A stretch of DNA of 64,000 bases from Actinopolyspora saharensis (GCF_900100925.1 NZ_FNKO01000002.1:620001-684000), one strand, 5' to 3'. Counted from the stretch's first letter, positions 27,038 through 44,456 are shown. A program made the numbers and translations. Notes: generated by a model not told the origin, from the sequence alone.

Positions 27038-27802
27038 TTGTCCGAGCACGTCTCCCCGCGAGACCGTTTCGTCACCGTCTACGGGCGCAAACCGGTGCTG
27101 GAAGCGCTCACCGATCTCGAACTCCGGGTGGACAAGGTAGTTCTCGCCGAGGGAGCGACCGGCAGTGCGATCAAGGACATCAAAGAAGCCGCTGCGGATC
27201 GAGCGGTTCCCGTTCAACGCGCCGGCGCGCACCGGGTGAAGATACTGGCCGGGAACGGGCGGCACGATCAGGGCGTGGTCGCCGACGTCGTGGCACGCAG
27301 GATGCGACCGCTGGAAGACGCGCTGGCCGACCACGCCAGAGCTCCGGGCAGGATGCTGCTGCTGGACGGACTCACCACCCCGGCCAATGTCGGGATGATA
27401 CTCCGCACCGCCACCGCGGCCGGAATCGACGGAATCGTGCTGCCGCATCGCGGTGTCGCCAATATCGATCCCCTGGTGGTCAAGGCCTCCGCCGGGGTAG
27501 CTTTCCACGCCCCGATCCTGCGTTCCTCCGACGCGGGAACGGCGGCGGAAACGCTCACCGAATTCGGGTATCCGCTGTACTCCCTGGACGCACGTGCGGA
27601 GTCGAACCTGTTCGAGGCCGAGTTGCCCGACCGCGCGGTGTTCGTTCTCGGCAGTGAAACTGCGGGATTGTCCCCGGAAGTAGAGCAACGTGTCGCGGAT
27701 CGCGTGAGCATTCCGATGCGTGCCGGAACCGAGTCGTTGAACGTGAGCGCGGCTGCCAGCGTGCTCTGCTACGAGCTGCTACGGCGTTCGATCAGCGGGT
27801 GA
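27038..27802 (+). CDS. SPOUT-family 23S rRNA/tRNA 2'-O-methyltransferase (RlmB/TrmH-like)
   Basis: A 254-residue SpoU-type methyltransferase. The N-terminal substrate-binding domain begins VYGRKPVLEAL. The knotted catalytic domain has NVGMILRTATAAGIDGIVLP (motif 1), VFVLGSETAGLS (motif 2) and SIPMRAGTESLNVSAAASVL (motif 3), with the conserved Arg, Glu and Asn. It would methylate a ribose 2'-OH using SAM. The best start is TTG 27038 with AAGGAG about ten bases upstream. It lies just upstream of the rRNA operon 3' end, but on the opposite strand. Confidence 0.9.
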   Translation: MSEHVSPRDRFVTVYGRKPVLEALTDLELRVDKVVLAEGATGSAIKDIKEAAADRAVPVQRAGAHRVKILAGNGRHDQGVVADVVARRMRPLEDALADHARAPGRMLLLDGLTTPANVGMILRTATAAGIDGIVLPHRGVANIDPLVVKASAGVAFHAPILRSSDAGTAAETLTEFGYPLYSLDARAESNLFEAELPDRAVFVLGSETAGLSPEVEQRVADRVSIPMRAGTESLNVSAAASVLCYELLRRSISG

Positions 27803-27997
27803 TTCCCGGTCTTGGTGACCGGGTCAACTGTCCGATCCCGATCGCGGTGTCCGGGATCCCTGCGTCACCGGTGCCGAGGTGAGTGTCCGCCCGCATCCGT
27901 CCCCGCGGGAATGGTCGTGGTGCGTTTTCGGGGATGGTCGTGCCACCGTCGGGTGATCAGTGCACTGCTGCGCGGGGCCCCGGGGGGTGTGGTATGT

Positions 27998-28032
27998 AAA
28001 GTGCCCGGCCCCCGCGTTGGGGGGCCGGGCAC
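27998..28032 (-). terminator. terminator of the rRNA operon
   Basis: 13-bp perfect stem: GTGCCCGGCCCCC (28001-28013) with GGGGGCCGGGCAC (28020-28032), 6-base loop. On the minus strand the hairpin is followed by TTTACATA. It starts about 15 bases past the 5S rRNA 3' end. Confidence 0.88.
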
Positions 28033-28046
28033 AGTGGTGGGGGGTT

Positions 28047-28168
28047 GGGTCGGCGGTGTCCGAGTCTCCCACACCCGTGGGGGTGCAGTACCTTAGGCGC
28101 TGGAGGGCTTAGCTTCCGGGTTCGGGATGGGTTCCGGGCGTGTCCCCTCCGCTGTGGCCACCGACCCA
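28047..28168 (-). rRNA. rrf: 5S ribosomal RNA
   Basis: On the minus strand the sequence runs from GGGTCGGTGGCCACAGCGG to CCGCCGACCC. It contains CCCGAACCCGGAAGCTAAGC, the universal loop B/C region, and closing terminal stem GGGTCGGTGG / CCGCCGACCC. Ends are approximate to a few bases. Last gene of the operon. Confidence 0.95.
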
Positions 28169-28297
28169 AACACAGTGGGGGAATTACACCCGCGTGTGTT
28201 GGGCAGTCTGTCTGTCCAGTTGTGGAACGGTGTGGTGGCTGGTGGGTGTGGTGGCGGGCATCGTTGTGTGCTGACCCGTGCTGCGTGGGTGTGTGGG

Positions 28298-33147
<4,850 letters not shown>

Positions 33148-33430
33148 TGAACCAGAGAAAAAACCCCAGCAAAAAACACAAAAAAACAAAAAGACAAGAA
33201 GCCACACACGCGTCAAGGCACTGTTGAATTCTCAAAGAACACACCCACACCAGTGGGCACACCACCACAGAAACCCTTCCGACACTCACCGAAAAAGCCC
33301 CGCGGCCGGTGCACATCCACCCTAGCACCCCACCACAGCACCCCCAACACCCGGGGGCACCCCAGCACCACCACAACGCACAACCACGCCACAGCAGCAC
33401 CCAAAAGAGGAACCAGAATGAATTCAATTA
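33148..33430 (-). promoter_or_regulatory. rRNA operon promoter and leader
   Basis: On the minus strand a candidate promoter TTGGGG-N17-TAGGGT occupies 33347-33319. A leader follows with GTTCTTTGAGAATTCAACAG (near 33223-33243), a motif common before actinobacterial 16S genes (box A/processing region), then an A/T-rich tract (33150-33205) leading into 16S. Upstream 33410-33440 is AT-rich and could act as an UP-like element or a second promoter. The exact start sites are not determined. Confidence 0.55.
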
Positions 33431-33652
33431 ATCAAACAACACCGGAAACTCTAACACCCCGAAAACACCCCCACAAAACCGGGGGCCCTCGCAGCACCAG
33501 AATCACCAGCACCACCAACACAACCACAACCACCCAGAACCCGAAAGCTCCCAGCAGTTCCCGCCGTGCCGACAACCACCACACTACCCCCACACCCAAC
33601 ACGCCCCCACACCCACCCCCCACCACCACACAAACACCAGCACAACACGGGG

Positions 33653-34090
33653 TTACGGCGCATCCTCGAGATCGAAGAGCACTGTCAGCTCGTTCCGCGT
33701 CCGCTCGACCTCCCGATGCAGGACCCCGACCATCCCCGTGTCCACAGCAGCCGCGACGTTGTCGCGAAGATCGTCCACGAACACGCAGCTCCGCGTCGAC
33801 ACCCCGAGCAGCCTCGCCGTGTACCGGTAGACGGCGGGATCCGGTTTGCTCATGCCCACCTCGCCCGACAACACCACGCCGTCGAACAGACCGGCTCGCA
33901 CCAACTCCCCGGGAGCGGAATCCCCGTTGGACAACAGCGCGACAGCCACCCCGGAGGTCCGCAAGCGCCGTACCTCGTAGGCGAGCGGAGGCAGCTCCTC
34001 CACTGGGCCGTTCCCCGCTGCCCACCGGCCGGGGTCGTCCAGCACCCCTCCGCAGTCCACGATCAGCGCAGCAAGCTCCGTTTCCGTCAC
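33653..34090 (-). CDS. HAD-superfamily hydrolase-like protein
   Basis: A 145-residue compact HAD protein. Motif I is VDCGGVLDD (Asp12; the second Asp is Gly as in the DxGGVL group), motif II ALLSNGDS, motif III Lys in MSKPDPAVY and motif IV VFVDDLRDNV. It is shorter than typical HAD-IA phosphatases, so the cap is minimal. The substrate is unknown. GTG 34090 start. It is the first gene upstream of the rRNA promoter, same strand. Confidence 0.82.
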   Translation of the reverse strand: MTETELAALIVDCGGVLDDPGRWAAGNGPVEELPPLAYEVRRLRTSGVAVALLSNGDSAPGELVRAGLFDGVVLSGEVGMSKPDPAVYRYTARLLGVSTRSCVFVDDLRDNVAAAVDTGMVGVLHREVERTRNELTVLFDLEDAP

Positions 34091-34291
34091 CGGCGCAGTT
34101 TATCCGGCGGAAGCGCGCCGCGGACGTTCCGAACTCGCCGTCTTCCGAACTCACCGCCGCCAGTCGCGAGCAGAACTCGAGACCAGCCCCGGTGATCACA
34201 CCTTCCGGTGAAGAAAGTCCCGGAGGTGAACTTTTCCGCGGGGTGCGCTCCTCCTATCCAGCGGACGACCTCCGTGAAGGGAGCCACGAAC

Positions 34292-34720
34292 ATGCAGGTG
34301 CCGACCGCACAGCGGCCCCGTCGGAATCCCCCGCAGACCACCGGCCGGGCACCCGCCACGTCCGGGAAAACGCCCCCGGCACCGCGCGGCGAGAGCAGAA
34401 CACCACCGACCTACTCCGCTGCGGCACTGGCGGACCGGGTCGGAAAGCATCTCGTCGAGGTGTTGGCCGGACGCAGACCGCTGCACCAGATACGCCAGTG
34501 GCTCAGCAGGCCGGTGGCGAGTCTGTTGGCCACCCTCGTCCGGTCCGGGAGCCTCCTGCACGACCGCACCCGGTTGAACTCGGTGCACGCCTGCCTGACC
34601 AACTCCACCACAGTGGAGGCCTGTCTGGTCGTGGACGAGGTCAAAAGGCACCGGGCGGTGACCATACGTCTGGAACAGCAGCGCATGAGCTGGTGCTGCA
34701 CACTGCTCGCCCTGGTGTGA
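34292..34720 (+). CDS. Rv3235-family-like protein
   Basis: A 142-residue protein: a basic, Pro/Arg/Thr-rich, probably disordered N-terminal ~60 residues, then a C-terminal domain LADRVGKHLVEVLAGRRPLHQIRQWL, ending with VTIRLEQQRMSWCCTLLALV. The combination resembles the actinobacterial Rv3235 family, whose members carry the VLxGRRPxxQLRxxL block and a C-terminal W-C-T-x-L strand and often lie near secA. The function is unknown. ATG 34292 with GAAGGGAG upstream; an in-frame extension to 34208 is possible. It converges on secA. Confidence 0.68.
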   Translation: MQVPTAQRPRRNPPQTTGRAPATSGKTPPAPRGESRTPPTYSAAALADRVGKHLVEVLAGRRPLHQIRQWLSRPVASLLATLVRSGSLLHDRTRLNSVHACLTNSTTVEACLVVDEVKRHRAVTIRLEQQRMSWCCTLLALV

Positions 34721-34815
34721 CGGCCGATGTGCCGGCTGGCGCGTACGCAAGTGGGCCGCTCCCGCGAACGGTCACGACCCACGGTCCGAAGCAACGCAAG
34801 CGGCGGTCCGGGATC

Positions 34816-34845
34816 GGCTCGCCCGCTCACGCGAGCGGGCGAGCC
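34816..34845. terminator. 13-bp hairpin terminator between Rv3235-like gene and secA
   Basis: Arms GGCTCGCCCGCTC (34816-34828) and GAGCGGGCGAGCC (34833-34845), perfectly complementary, with loop ACGC. It sits between convergent gene ends, so it can serve both, despite having no U-tract. Confidence 0.8.
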
Positions 34846-34887
34846 CGTCGAACGACCGCCTACGCCGCTCCGGGCGAAAGCAGCCGA

Positions 34888-37773
<2,886 letters not shown>

Positions 37774-38087
37774 CCAGGTCGACCTCACTTGCTGATCGTG
37801 ACGCGCCCGTCACGGACGCTTTACGGCCATAGTATTAGAAGCCCGCCCTCGCACCGTTCCAACAGACGTCACATCGACACCTCCGCCGATTCGACGCCCG
37901 GTCTCGAACGACCGGAGCGGCCACGGACTGCAAACGTTTCGGAGACGCACGCGTGTTCCCGCCGCACCCGATCGTGCGGGGCAAGGGGCCGGACAGTCCA
38001 GGCCGGTGCGGCCGCGAACACGACCGTCCCCCGCATACCACGGTACGCGGGGGACGGTCCGTGCGGTCACGGCCTACGCGATGCGCA
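37774..38087. other. intergenic region secA / hpf
   Basis: Both flanking genes are on the minus strand. It holds the hpf terminator (38022-38059), then about 250 bases of GC-rich sequence containing the secA promoter, which I could not pin down. No ORF with coding character was found. Confidence 0.4.
38022..38059 (-). terminator. hairpin terminator of hpf
   Basis: Stem arms GACCGTCCCCCGC (38022-38034) and GCGGGGGACGGTC (38047-38059), with further partial pairing inside. It lies 29 bases beyond the hpf stop on the minus strand. Confidence 0.85.
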
Positions 38088-38834
38088 TCACGTTTCGGGG
38101 ACCAACCGGATCACTCCGTAGTTGAACCCCTTCCGGCGGTACACCACGCTGGGCTTCTCCGCGTCGGCGTCGAAGAACAGATAGAAGTCGTGGCCGACCA
38201 ACTCCATCTCGTAAAGCGCTTGATCCACTGTCATGGGCGTGGCCGGGTGCTCCTTCTCGCGAACTATTCGCCCCGGTTCGTAACCGTTCTCCTCGTGACG
38301 CTGCCCCGGAACCCCGGACGTCGCCGGGGGCTCGGAGGTCGTCGGAGGTTCGGACACCGCGGCGGAGGACTGCTCGTCCGCGGCCTCGGCGCGCACCTGC
38401 TCGGCCGGCGGTTCCAGAAGCGTGGTGCGCGTGCCGCCCTGCGGCGTACCTCCCGCCCCTGCGACGGCCACCGGCCTGTCGGCCATCGCGGCGGTCGCCT
38501 GTGCCACGGAGCGCGGACTGCGCTTGCCGTGATGCACCTTCCTGCGATCGTGCATCTTGCGCAGCCTGCTCTCCAGTTTCGTCGTCGCGGCGTCCAGGGC
38601 TGCGTAGAAGTCGGGCGCACTGGCTTCCGCGCGCACAGCCGGTCCACGTCCCTTCAAGGTGATTTCGACCCGCTGACAGTTCTTCGCCTGGCGTGGGTTA
38701 CGCTCGTGCTGCAACTCCACGTCGGCGTGCATCGCCTTCCTGTCGTAGCGGTCGAGACGGTTGAGCTTTTCGCCGACATGCTGTTGGTAATGGGTGGGCA
38801 CCTCGACGTTGCGGCCTTTGACGACGATGTCCAT
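38088..38834 (-). CDS. hpf: ribosome hibernation-promoting factor, long form
   Basis: A 248-residue long HPF. The N-terminal HPF/YfiA domain reads MDIVVKGRNVEVPTHYQQHV and continues with VEITLKGRGPAVRAEASAPD. A long Pro/Ala/Glu linker (about 120-190) is followed by the C-terminal dimerisation domain MTVDQALYEMELVGHDFYLF and VVYRRKGFNYGVI. Long HPF drives 100S ribosome dimerisation in stationary phase. ATG 38834 follows GGAGG. Syntenic with Rv3241c. Most of its upstream region is a large intergenic gap. Confidence 0.96.
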   Translation of the reverse strand: MDIVVKGRNVEVPTHYQQHVGEKLNRLDRYDRKAMHADVELQHERNPRQAKNCQRVEITLKGRGPAVRAEASAPDFYAALDAATTKLESRLRKMHDRRKVHHGKRSPRSVAQATAAMADRPVAVAGAGGTPQGGTRTTLLEPPAEQVRAEAADEQSSAAVSEPPTTSEPPATSGVPGQRHEENGYEPGRIVREKEHPATPMTVDQALYEMELVGHDFYLFFDADAEKPSVVYRRKGFNYGVIRLVPET

Positions 38835-39292
38835 TCACGACCTCCGTTGCTCAGCGTGCTTCCGTGAGCCTCGTCACGATGACGCCGGAGAGAGCGTGCT
38901 CAGCTCGTTTCCGACGCCTGGGGCGTCAATGCCTCACCTCATTCCTCCGGCCAAGTGCGGCTGTGGTTGAGGAGCACGTTAGCTCGCTTTTGTGTTCCAC
39001 AACACCCCCGGGTCGGGGGACGTCAAACAGCCACCCTGCGTATTCGTTACCACCATTCGTACGCATCGGCACGACTCCACACCACCCGGCAGCAGGGCGC
39101 GGGTGCACGAGCCCGGAACCACGAGAAGCTCCCCGGGTCCGACGAAAACACGAGCGCACCGCTCGGCTGCTCGTTCATGTCCACCCCGCGCCCACGATGC
39201 CGCGTGTGTACCCGACCAACGAACGGAGCAAACTCGTGGTTCCCGAGCGCCCCTCCCGGATCGGATGAACTCCACTTCCTCGCCCGAACGGA
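38835..39292. other. intergenic region hpf / comF
   Basis: A 458-base gap between two minus-strand genes. On the minus strand TTGACG (38929-38924) could serve as a -35 for hpf, but no clear -10 at 16-18 bases was found. No inverted repeat long enough for a terminator of comF was found, and no small ORF with coding bias. Confidence 0.35.
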
Positions 39293-39997
39293 CTAACGCC
39301 GAGCCGCCACGAGGACCAGTGCCGCGGCCACTTCCCTGCCAGCGGCGCGCAGCGCCGCGGAGCAGCAGGCCACCGTGGCTCCCGTCGTGAGCACGTCGTC
39401 GACCAGCACGATCGGCTCCCCGACCTCGGGCAGCCGTCCGCGACGGAGCACGACCCCACCGCTGAGGTTGCGAACCCGCCGCGCGGTGTCCAACCCGACC
39501 GAGTCCCGCACCTCGCGCCGCATCCGCAGGCAGTCGGACACCACGGCCGCTTCCCTGCCGAACCCCCTGCCGAGCCCCCTGCGCGCGAAGCGCACCAACG
39601 GGCTCAGGTGCGGCCCTCCGCGGGCGCGGACGGCGGAAGGTCTGGACGGCACGGGCACCAGGTGCACCGGATCCGCCCCCAGCCGCTCCGGATGCTCGTC
39701 GATCACCGCGCGCGCGGCGCGAGCCAGCCTGCTCCCGAGCGGTTTCGCGAGGTCACGACGGCCGAACTCCTTGTACGCGAGCACCGCCCTGCGCGCGTTC
39801 CCCCGGTAGCGCCCCAGGGCGTAGATCGGGGGATCCGCGGGCAGCAGTTCGGGTCTCACCCGCCGCAGGGCGCGGAAATCGCTTTCGCAACCCGCGCACA
39901 ACGCGGTGGACGGCTCGGCGCAGCCCGCGCACCGACGGGGAAGGATCAGGTCCGTGAGCGCGTGCGGAACGGTTCGGAGAAAGGTTTCACGAGACAT
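39293..39997 (-). CDS. ComF-family phosphoribosyltransferase-like protein
   Basis: A 234-residue ComF/GntX-like protein. A zinc finger begins RRCAGCAEPSTALCAGC (four Cys); the PRTase domain has RPSAVRARGG and the PRPP loop IVLVDDVLTTGATV. In naturally competent bacteria ComF aids DNA uptake. The exact role in actinobacteria is not established. ATG 39997; it is separated from lpqB by 99 bases and corresponds to Rv3242c. Confidence 0.9.
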   Translation of the reverse strand: MSRETFLRTVPHALTDLILPRRCAGCAEPSTALCAGCESDFRALRRVRPELLPADPPIYALGRYRGNARRAVLAYKEFGRRDLAKPLGSRLARAARAVIDEHPERLGADPVHLVPVPSRPSAVRARGGPHLSPLVRFARRGLGRGFGREAAVVSDCLRMRREVRDSVGLDTARRVRNLSGGVVLRRGRLPEVGEPIVLVDDVLTTGATVACCSAALRAAGREVAAALVLVAARR

Positions 39998-40096
39998 GCC
40001 GCGATCCTCGGGGCACTCCCCGGAGCAGGTCCTCCGGAGAGCGTTCCCGTCACGGCGTGTCGGACCTTCGGAGGGGTTCCGGCGGCCGGGAGGAGC

Positions 40097-41842
40097 TCAT
40101 CCCGGGTAGAACGGGATCGACTGCGGCCCCACCGGGATGTCCTGCAGCACTTCCCAGACCTCTTCCCGGTCCATGGCCTGCCACAGGTAGGACCTGTCAC
40201 CGACGATGACCTTCTGCCCCGGTCCCACCGTCAGCCGCCTGAGCGGCTGACGCAGGTTCGAGGAGTTGTAGGACTTCCAGAAGAACCCGTCCACCGAGAC
40301 CTTGACCACTGGCGTGGAGTCGCTGTCGCTGATCGCCACCAGGGCCCTGCTGTTCAACCAGGCCACTTTCTTGATCTTCGAATCGCTGAATCCGCCGGTC
40401 AGCGGAGTGGGGCGCTGCAACCGCAGCGTCGAACCGCTGCCCGCTATGCCCGCGACCACGATGCGGCCGCCCACGACCCCGGCGAGCCGGGTTCCGTCCC
40501 TGGAGATCCGAAGCGCCTCGATGTGTCCCCGATCAGCCGCGAACCCGCGCACGTCGACGTCCTCGACCGACCAGTTCCCCTCGTCGTCCCTGGTCGCGCG
40601 GACCATCCGCTTGCCGTCCACGACCGCCCACACCTCGGATTCGCTCCGCCAGGTCGGTCTGGAGATGAAACTTCCGTGCACCGGGAGCTTGCGCAGGGAG
40701 CCGCCGTACTCCCCGACCCTGAGGTCGACCCCCTCGTCCGCGGAGCGCACCACCGCCGCGATGCGCTCTCCCCCGTCGGAACGGGCCGCCGTGGTGATCG
40801 CGTACTCACCCGAGCCCATGGGACCGGGAACAGGCGGGGCCTGCTCGTTGAACACCACGAGCTTCTCGTTGACGACAGCCAGCGGGGCGACCTCGGAGGA
40901 GACCTTGTTCTGCCGCTCGTAGGAGGCCACGTCCGAGGGACGCAGCACGGAGGAGTTCGACAGCAGCGCCGTTCCCTCCTCTTCCAGCTGCACGCGTGCC
41001 GTCCGGACCCCGCGCAGCGTCAGCACCACCTGGGCCGCGATCATGCGCTTCTTCTTGCTGCTCAGCGATCCGAGGTCGCTCAGGTTCACCAGCAGCGCCC
41101 CGTCCTTGACCTCGCTGACGTTGCTGACCGTTTCCGTGTTCTCGGGGATGGCCGTGTTCATCGCCGAGTCGAAACCGGCCGAGGGGCCGGACAGCAGCAG
41201 GTCGATGACCCGGGACGGGAGCGTGCTCTGCGGATTCTGCCGCACCCAGCGGACGTCGGGAACGACCCCGTTCTGCTGCTCGTCGAGGAAGAAGACCGAC
41301 ACCGCCCGGTAGTTCGAGACGAAAGAGCTGCGACTGGCCAGCAGCAGATCCGGGGGGTTCGCGATCCGCCACTCACCGTCGTCCTGCCTCTCGACCCTGA
41401 TGTCCAACTGCTCGGATCCCTCGCCGGGGACGAACGAGCGGTCCGCGCGGAGCTTGCCCACCTTGTCCACGCTCAGACTGACCATCTGGACGGAGTTCGG
41501 CAGGTCCTCCTTGCGCAGCGGGACGGTGTCCACGTTCTTGACCACCGTCACTTCGGAGGGCACCTGCCAGGAGTTCCGCGCGCGCCCGCTCAGGTGCTTG
41601 CGGGCGGCCTCGTAGTCGTTGGCCGGCTGCGCACCGGCGTCGACGAAATCGCGCACCAGGTCTGGAGCGTCCATGCCCTCCGGAGGGGCTTCGATCGTGG
41701 TGGAGGTGGTCGGCTTGCCCTCATCGACCCGCTTGACCATCTCCGGGTCGGTCTCCTTGGGGATCGAGGCGCACCCCGTGAACGGGACGGACAGCACCAG
41801 CAGCAGAGTCACCACTCTGGTCGAACGCCGCAACGAGATCAT
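40097..41842 (-). CDS. lpqB: lipoprotein LpqB (GerMN domain), MtrAB accessory
   Basis: A 581-residue lipoprotein: signal MISLRRSTRVVTLLLVLSVP ends at the lipobox FTGCAS. A Thr-rich linker is followed by the GerMN-type region (about 190-310) and a beta-propeller-like C-terminal half. In mycobacteria LpqB binds the MtrB extracellular domain and tunes MtrA phosphorylation. ATG 41842 overlaps the mtrB stop by four bases (ATGA), so they are co-translated. Order tmk-mtrA-mtrB-lpqB matches M. tuberculosis. Confidence 0.96.
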   Translation of the reverse strand: MISLRRSTRVVTLLLVLSVPFTGCASIPKETDPEMVKRVDEGKPTTSTTIEAPPEGMDAPDLVRDFVDAGAQPANDYEAARKHLSGRARNSWQVPSEVTVVKNVDTVPLRKEDLPNSVQMVSLSVDKVGKLRADRSFVPGEGSEQLDIRVERQDDGEWRIANPPDLLLASRSSFVSNYRAVSVFFLDEQQNGVVPDVRWVRQNPQSTLPSRVIDLLLSGPSAGFDSAMNTAIPENTETVSNVSEVKDGALLVNLSDLGSLSSKKKRMIAAQVVLTLRGVRTARVQLEEEGTALLSNSSVLRPSDVASYERQNKVSSEVAPLAVVNEKLVVFNEQAPPVPGPMGSGEYAITTAARSDGGERIAAVVRSADEGVDLRVGEYGGSLRKLPVHGSFISRPTWRSESEVWAVVDGKRMVRATRDDEGNWSVEDVDVRGFAADRGHIEALRISRDGTRLAGVVGGRIVVAGIAGSGSTLRLQRPTPLTGGFSDSKIKKVAWLNSRALVAISDSDSTPVVKVSVDGFFWKSYNSSNLRQPLRRLTVGPGQKVIVGDRSYLWQAMDREEVWEVLQDIPVGPQSIPFYPG

Positions 41843-43608
41843 CGCTCTTCCTCCCCGTCTCCGTCCGCGGAACAGCGGGGCGAGTTCCGTTCCGTCCCCG
41901 CAGAGGAACCGTCCCCGGCCTCGGCGGATTCCCCTTCGGCCGCTTCCTGCGGAGCCGCCAGGAGCGCCTCCGGTGCGGCTATGCTGCGCGCGCTCGGCAG
42001 CGGCAGCGGACTCTCGGAGACTTCCTGCTCACCCGAGTACTTCGGAAGGGTGAGCCGGAAGCAGGAGCCCCGCCCCGGCTCGCCCCACGCGTCCAACCAT
42101 CCGCCGTGCAGCCTCGCGTCCTCGGAAGCGATGGACAGCCCGAGCCCCGTGCCTCCCGTCTGGCGGTCGCGCGACGGATCGGCGCGCCAGAACCTGGTGA
42201 ACACCAGCTCGGCCTCGCCGGGCTGCAGGCCCACCCCGTAGTCCCGCACGGTGACGGCCACCTCGTTCTCCTCCTCCCCGAAGGCGACGTCGACCGGTCG
42301 TCCCTCGGCGTGGTCGATGGCGTTGGCCACGAGGTTGCGCACGATGCGCTCCACGCGCCGCGCATCAGCGAAGATGGTGACCTCCTCCTCCGGCACGTCG
42401 ACGCGCAGCTCCACCCCGCTCGTCTCGGCGATGGGGCGCAACGACTCCACGGCCCGGCGCACCACTTCGGGAACGTCCAGCGACTCGGTGGAAAGATCGG
42501 CCACGCCCGCGTCCAACCGGGAGATCTCGAGGAGGTCCCCCAGCAGCGCCTCGAAGCGATCGAGCTCGTCGACCAGCAGTTCGGCGGAGCGCTCCAGACC
42601 GGCCGGGAACTCGTCGCTGGAAGCGTGGAGCACGTCGGCCGCCATGCGCACCGTGGTCAGCGGGGTCCGCAGCTCGTGCGAGACGTCGGAGGTGAACCTG
42701 CGCTGCAGCTGACCGAACTCCTCCAGCTGCTGGATCTGCTGCGCCAGGCTGTCGGCCATCTCGTTGAACGAGTCGGCGAGCAGCGCGACGTCGTCCTCCC
42801 CGATCACCCGCATCCGCTCGTCCAGGTTGCCCGCGGCGAGCCGCTCCGCGGTCAGCGCGGCCTGGCGCACCGGACGCACCACCTGGCGGGTCACCAGGTT
42901 CGTGATGGCGCCGAGCAGCACGAGCAGCACCAGCCCGCCCACGAGCAGCGTGCTCTGCACCACTCCCATGGTGCGGTTCTCCGCGCTGAGCGGGAACAGG
43001 AAGTACGCCTGCAGCGGGCGCGTGGAAGTGCCGGCGGGACTGCCGATCACGAGCATGGTCACTTGCTCGTGATCGCGCGTGACCGTGCTGATCTGGGTGG
43101 CGAACTTGTCCCGCTTCACGTGGTGGCGCAGTTCCTGCGGGACGTCCCCGATCGGACCGGCCGAAGGCGCCGACTCCCCTTCCCGGGTGACGGCGTACTC
43201 GTCGACGAGCACCGGGTCGTACGTGCCGGCCACGGACTCGGCGTCGTTCTGCACGGAGGGTGACGTGGTCAGCCCGTTCAGGGCCCCCTTGAGCTGCTCG
43301 GCCACGTCCTCGGAGTTCGGGTCGACGGCGGTCAGCTGACGTTCCAGCACGGGAAGGAGGCTCTGCTCGACCTGGCGAACGGCGGCGTCCTTCTTGGTCT
43401 CCAGAATCCTGTTGGTTATCTGGGTCTGCAGCACCATCCCCAGCACGAAGACCACCGCGGAGGAGAGCGCGAGGGTGCTCACCACCACCCGCAGCTGCAT
43501 CGACCGGCGCCAGATCGACTCGAACCAGTGCCAGCGACGGCGCACGTTCTCGCTGACGCGCACGGCCAACGAGCGCAACGAGCCGCCCCGGGAGGTCCTG
43601 TCACTCAC
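41839..43608 (-). CDS. mtrB: sensor histidine kinase MtrB
   Basis: A 589-residue kinase. TM1 (VVVSTLALSSAVVFVLGMVL) and TM2 (LLVGGLVLLVLLGAITNLV) enclose a ~170-residue extracellular domain. HAMP, then HisKA with the phospho-His in TSDVSHELRTPLTTVRMA, and an HATPase with RNLVANAIDHAEG, VRDYGVGLQPGE and GGTGLGLSIA. GTG 43608 start. It responds to cell-envelope or osmotic cues and, with MtrA, controls cell division/envelope genes. The tail after the HATPase is Glu/Ala-rich. Confidence 0.97.
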   Translation of the reverse strand: MSDRTSRGGSLRSLAVRVSENVRRRWHWFESIWRRSMQLRVVVSTLALSSAVVFVLGMVLQTQITNRILETKKDAAVRQVEQSLLPVLERQLTAVDPNSEDVAEQLKGALNGLTTSPSVQNDAESVAGTYDPVLVDEYAVTREGESAPSAGPIGDVPQELRHHVKRDKFATQISTVTRDHEQVTMLVIGSPAGTSTRPLQAYFLFPLSAENRTMGVVQSTLLVGGLVLLVLLGAITNLVTRQVVRPVRQAALTAERLAAGNLDERMRVIGEDDVALLADSFNEMADSLAQQIQQLEEFGQLQRRFTSDVSHELRTPLTTVRMAADVLHASSDEFPAGLERSAELLVDELDRFEALLGDLLEISRLDAGVADLSTESLDVPEVVRRAVESLRPIAETSGVELRVDVPEEEVTIFADARRVERIVRNLVANAIDHAEGRPVDVAFGEEENEVAVTVRDYGVGLQPGEAELVFTRFWRADPSRDRQTGGTGLGLSIASEDARLHGGWLDAWGEPGRGSCFRLTLPKYSGEQEVSESPLPLPSARSIAAPEALLAAPQEAAEGESAEAGDGSSAGTERNSPRCSADGDGEEER

Positions 43609-43651
43609 GCCAACCGTCCTGCCGCACGGGAACGATCACCGGCCCGCGGAG

Positions 43652-44329
43652 TCACGGAGGACCGGCCTTGTACCCGACTCCACGCACGGTGAGCACGACC
43701 TCCGGCCGTTCCGGGTCCCGCTCGATCTTCGACCGCAGCCGCTGCACGTGCACGTTGACCAGCCTGGTGTCCGCAGCGTGACGATACCCCCACACCTGCT
43801 CCAGCAGCACCTCGCGGGTGAACACCTGACGCGGTTTCCTGGCCAGGGCCACCAACAGATCGAACTCGAGCGGGGTGAGCGAGATCGGCACCCCCTCGCG
43901 GGTGACCTCGTGGCCGGGGACGTCGATCGTGAGATCGCCGATGGACAGCACCTCGGCCGGTTCGGCCTCGGTGCGGCGCAGCCGCACGCGCAACCGGGCC
44001 ACGAGCTCCTTGGGCTTGAAGGGTTTGACGATGTAGTCGTCGGCCCCCGACTCCAGGCCGAGCACCACATCCACGGTGTCACTCTTCGCGGTGAGCATGA
44101 CGACGGGAACCATCGACTCGGCACGAATGGCCTTGCACACGTCGATGCCGTTCATCCCCGGCAGCATCAGGTCGAGCAGCACCAAATCGGGTTTGAGCTC
44201 ACGCAGCGCGGGCATGGCCTTGGTGCCGTCGTTGACAACGGCCGTGTCGAAGCCCTCGCCCCGGAGCACGATCGTGAGCATCTCCGCCAGAGCCGGGTCG
44301 TCGTCCACCACGAGCACGCGTGACTTCAT
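43652..44329 (-). CDS. mtrA: response regulator MtrA
   Basis: A 225-residue OmpR-family regulator. Receiver domain: acidic triad DDD at 9-11, phospho-acceptor Asp53 (LVLLDLMLPGMNG), Thr/Lys switch in VVMLTAKSD and YIVKPFKPKEL. The winged-helix DNA-binding domain ends LRSKIERDPERPEVVLTVRG. MtrA is essential in mycobacteria and controls replication and wall hydrolases. ATG 44329; the mtrB start follows after 43 bases. Confidence 0.98.
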   Translation of the reverse strand: MKSRVLVVDDDPALAEMLTIVLRGEGFDTAVVNDGTKAMPALRELKPDLVLLDLMLPGMNGIDVCKAIRAESMVPVVMLTAKSDTVDVVLGLESGADDYIVKPFKPKELVARLRVRLRRTEAEPAEVLSIGDLTIDVPGHEVTREGVPISLTPLEFDLLVALARKPRQVFTREVLLEQVWGYRHAADTRLVNVHVQRLRSKIERDPERPEVVLTVRGVGYKAGPP

Positions 44330-44456
44330 GCCTCACATGGTTGCATTTCGCACCACAGGGGCATGCACCACCCGGCTGACATCACTGCAGGTTGTTGGCT
44401 CATTGCTCGGAGCGCAGGATTCGATACCCCCGAACGGACCATCGCTCACGAGCAGG

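Noticed and set aside
33150..33205. A-rich tract considered as a replication origin or AT-rich island
   Set aside because: It is the transcribed leader just upstream of 16S rRNA, a usual feature.
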